From contig NC_085107.1 of NCBI RefSeq assembly GCF_030269925.1, positions 16,432,001-16,496,000 of the forward strand: a DNA stretch of 64,000 nucleotides, written 5' to 3'. Source of the stretch: Bombyx mori (Eukaryota; Arthropoda; Insecta; Lepidoptera; Bombycidae). Both the position numbers and the translations under genes were made by a program. Under the pieces are notes generated by a model. The model saw only the letters and a list, made by a program, of their open reading frames with translations. It was not told the DNA's origin and made no database searches. Shown one piece after another: positions 62,903 to 64,000 of this stretch. Numbering within the stretch: position 1 is the stretch's first letter; each line of letters starts with the position of its first letter.

Positions 62903-62925
62903 GTAATTTTCGACAGGTTTTTATT

Positions 62926-63055
62926 AGCTCATGCGGGCCCGCATGGATAAGTACCTCCAACCTGCCTATTTCCGCCGTGAAGTAGTAATGCGTTTCGGTT
63001 TCAAGGGTGCGGCAGCCTTTGTACTGTAAAAACTGAGACTAAAAACTCATGACTT
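62926..63055 (+). repeat. Bm1 SINE internal fragment
   Basis: 'acctgcctatttccgccgtgaagtagtaatgcgtttcggtttcaagggtg ... ctgagactaaaaactc'. It starts ~25 bases after the donor of exon 36. Confidence 0.8.
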
Positions 63056-63344
63056 AAGGTATTAACATGGCCGTTTGGTTCGCGAGTGATGTCACGGGCA
63101 ATGAAGCTGCATTTTGAATATGCAAGGTAGAGTAAGAAGCACCACCTTGTATAGGGGACAGGTCGATAAAGTGTCTGTTCGTCTGTAAACAGCAAGTTAT
63201 TATTAGAAAATTCATCGAATTAGCGCTAGTGTAGGAAGCGGAAATGATGTAGATGTAGCAGTTTTAAACAGAACAAAGTGTGGTAGTTTATGGTGATGTT
63301 TTTTAAATCTTTCCATTTACTACTCTGGCGCCACCTTAATTGGC

Positions 63345-63500
63345 TACGTTTCATCATCATCATTGTCGGTTGCTCTTGACAGAGCAGTCCTGGTCATGTG
63401 CAATTCTTGTTTATTAAAGCCTTGACAGATGTTCTCCATATTTTGCGAACTGAGGCTTGGCGCACCCACTCGTTAAGTGGGGTTTCCTTTTAACGGATAC
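63345..63500 (-). repeat. RTE-like LINE tail, minus strand
   Basis: Starts with the (cat)n run 'ttcatcatcatcattg', the reverse of a (gat)n tail, followed by GC-richer sequence containing 'cttgacagagcagtcctggtc'. Confidence 0.55.
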
Positions 63501-63561
63501 TTTTTAATACATTGAGATGGTGCTCCTTGGTTCTACACTCCGTAATTTTTAATTATAATAA

Positions 63562-63852
63562 ACTAGCTGACCCGGCAGACCTCGTAGTGCCTCAATCGAT
63601 AAATAAAATACCTAAACTTTTGTATAAAATAAACTTAAAACAAACAAGAGGAATCCGTCTGACGGGGGACACATCAAAGGAAAAACAAAATTGTTATTTT
63701 TATTTAGTTACGAGCATTTTCATATTTATTCACCTTTTAAACCTTCTTTGGACTTCCACAAATAATTCAAGACCAAAATTAGCCAAATCGGTCCAGCCGT
63801 TCTCGAGTTTTAGTGAGACTAACGAACAACAATTCATTTTTATTTATATAGA
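63562..63852 (+). repeat. Interspersed repeat family B, most complete copy
   Basis: 'actagctgacccggcagacctcgtagtgcc ... gtccagccgttctcgagttttagtg ... ttcatttttatttatatagat'. The overlapping 117-codon frame is chance, since it follows the repeat in other copies with stops. Confidence 0.82.
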
Positions 63853-63940
63853 TATGAATAATTAGACGTATCTGGTTTCCTATTGGGGCTATTAAGCAAA
63901 CGTATTTCGATTGGATAACTTTATGTTAGCTACTTTATGT

Positions 63941-64000
63941 AAGCTGAAGTGGCAGTGGGCTGGTCACATATGTCGCAGAACCGATAACCGTTGGGGTAGA
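63941..64000 (+). repeat. RTE-type LINE reverse-transcriptase piece at the window edge
   Basis: The last 60 bases encode KLKWQWAGHICRRTDNRWG, the conserved end region of RTE-type reverse transcriptases. It runs off the edge. Confidence 0.7.

Noticed and set aside
63512..63865. A 117-codon + strand gene
   Set aside because: It lies over interspersed repeat B; other copies have stops and frameshifts in the same frame.

Overview
The window looks like nuclear DNA from a silkworm (genus Bombyx, probably B. mori). It is AT-rich and full of lepidopteran repeats. The most telling is the tRNA-derived SINE Bm1, seen about 17 times. Others are a Kabuki/CsRn1-type LTR retrotransposon, jockey-, CR1- and RTE-clade LINE 3' ends, a mariner, and several short inverted-repeat elements. 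The only long host gene visible is the 3' half of highwire (hiw; MYCBP2/PAM/RPM-1 family), a giant E3 ubiquitin ligase that controls synapse growth and axon degeneration. It lies on the + strand.

Layout. 0-17.5 kb has almost no host coding sequence. It holds one convincing minus-strand first exon (2,243-2,398) with a signal peptide and a Cys-rich start like an LRR protein, a weaker minus-strand exon candidate at 4.2 kb, the intact LTR retrotransposon (7,075-12,530) and a broken mariner (15,697-16,989). From 17,503 to 62,902 I can chain 36 highwire exons on the + strand. Apart from the 3' end of exon 5 and a choice of two donors for exon 22, every junction has a GT/AG pair and matching phase. 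The exons sum to 1,989 whole codons without a stop. Order of domains: filamin-type Ig region (exons 1-3), low-complexity linkers, Cys/His region (15-16), DOC/APC10-like domain (22-25), C-terminal helical region (26-31), B-box-like zinc region (32-33) and RING (34-35). Exon 36 reaches the start of the tandem-cysteine domain. The true C-terminus lies beyond the right edge, and the N-terminal half (RCC1-like and PHR domains) was not found in the window.

The introns are a record of retrotransposition. Several insertions keep clear target-site duplications and are nested: jockey inside CR1, CR1 tail inside Bm1, LINEs inside two unnamed repeats. The most unusual observations are a Bm1/CR1 composite present twice with identical internal junctions, an inverted pair of ~350-bp MITEs flanking four highwire exons with a 13-bp terminal-sequence relic between them, a repeat family lying just upstream of splice acceptors, and antisense exon-like segments inside highwire introns. 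Nothing in the window points to a prokaryotic system, CRISPR array or toxin locus.
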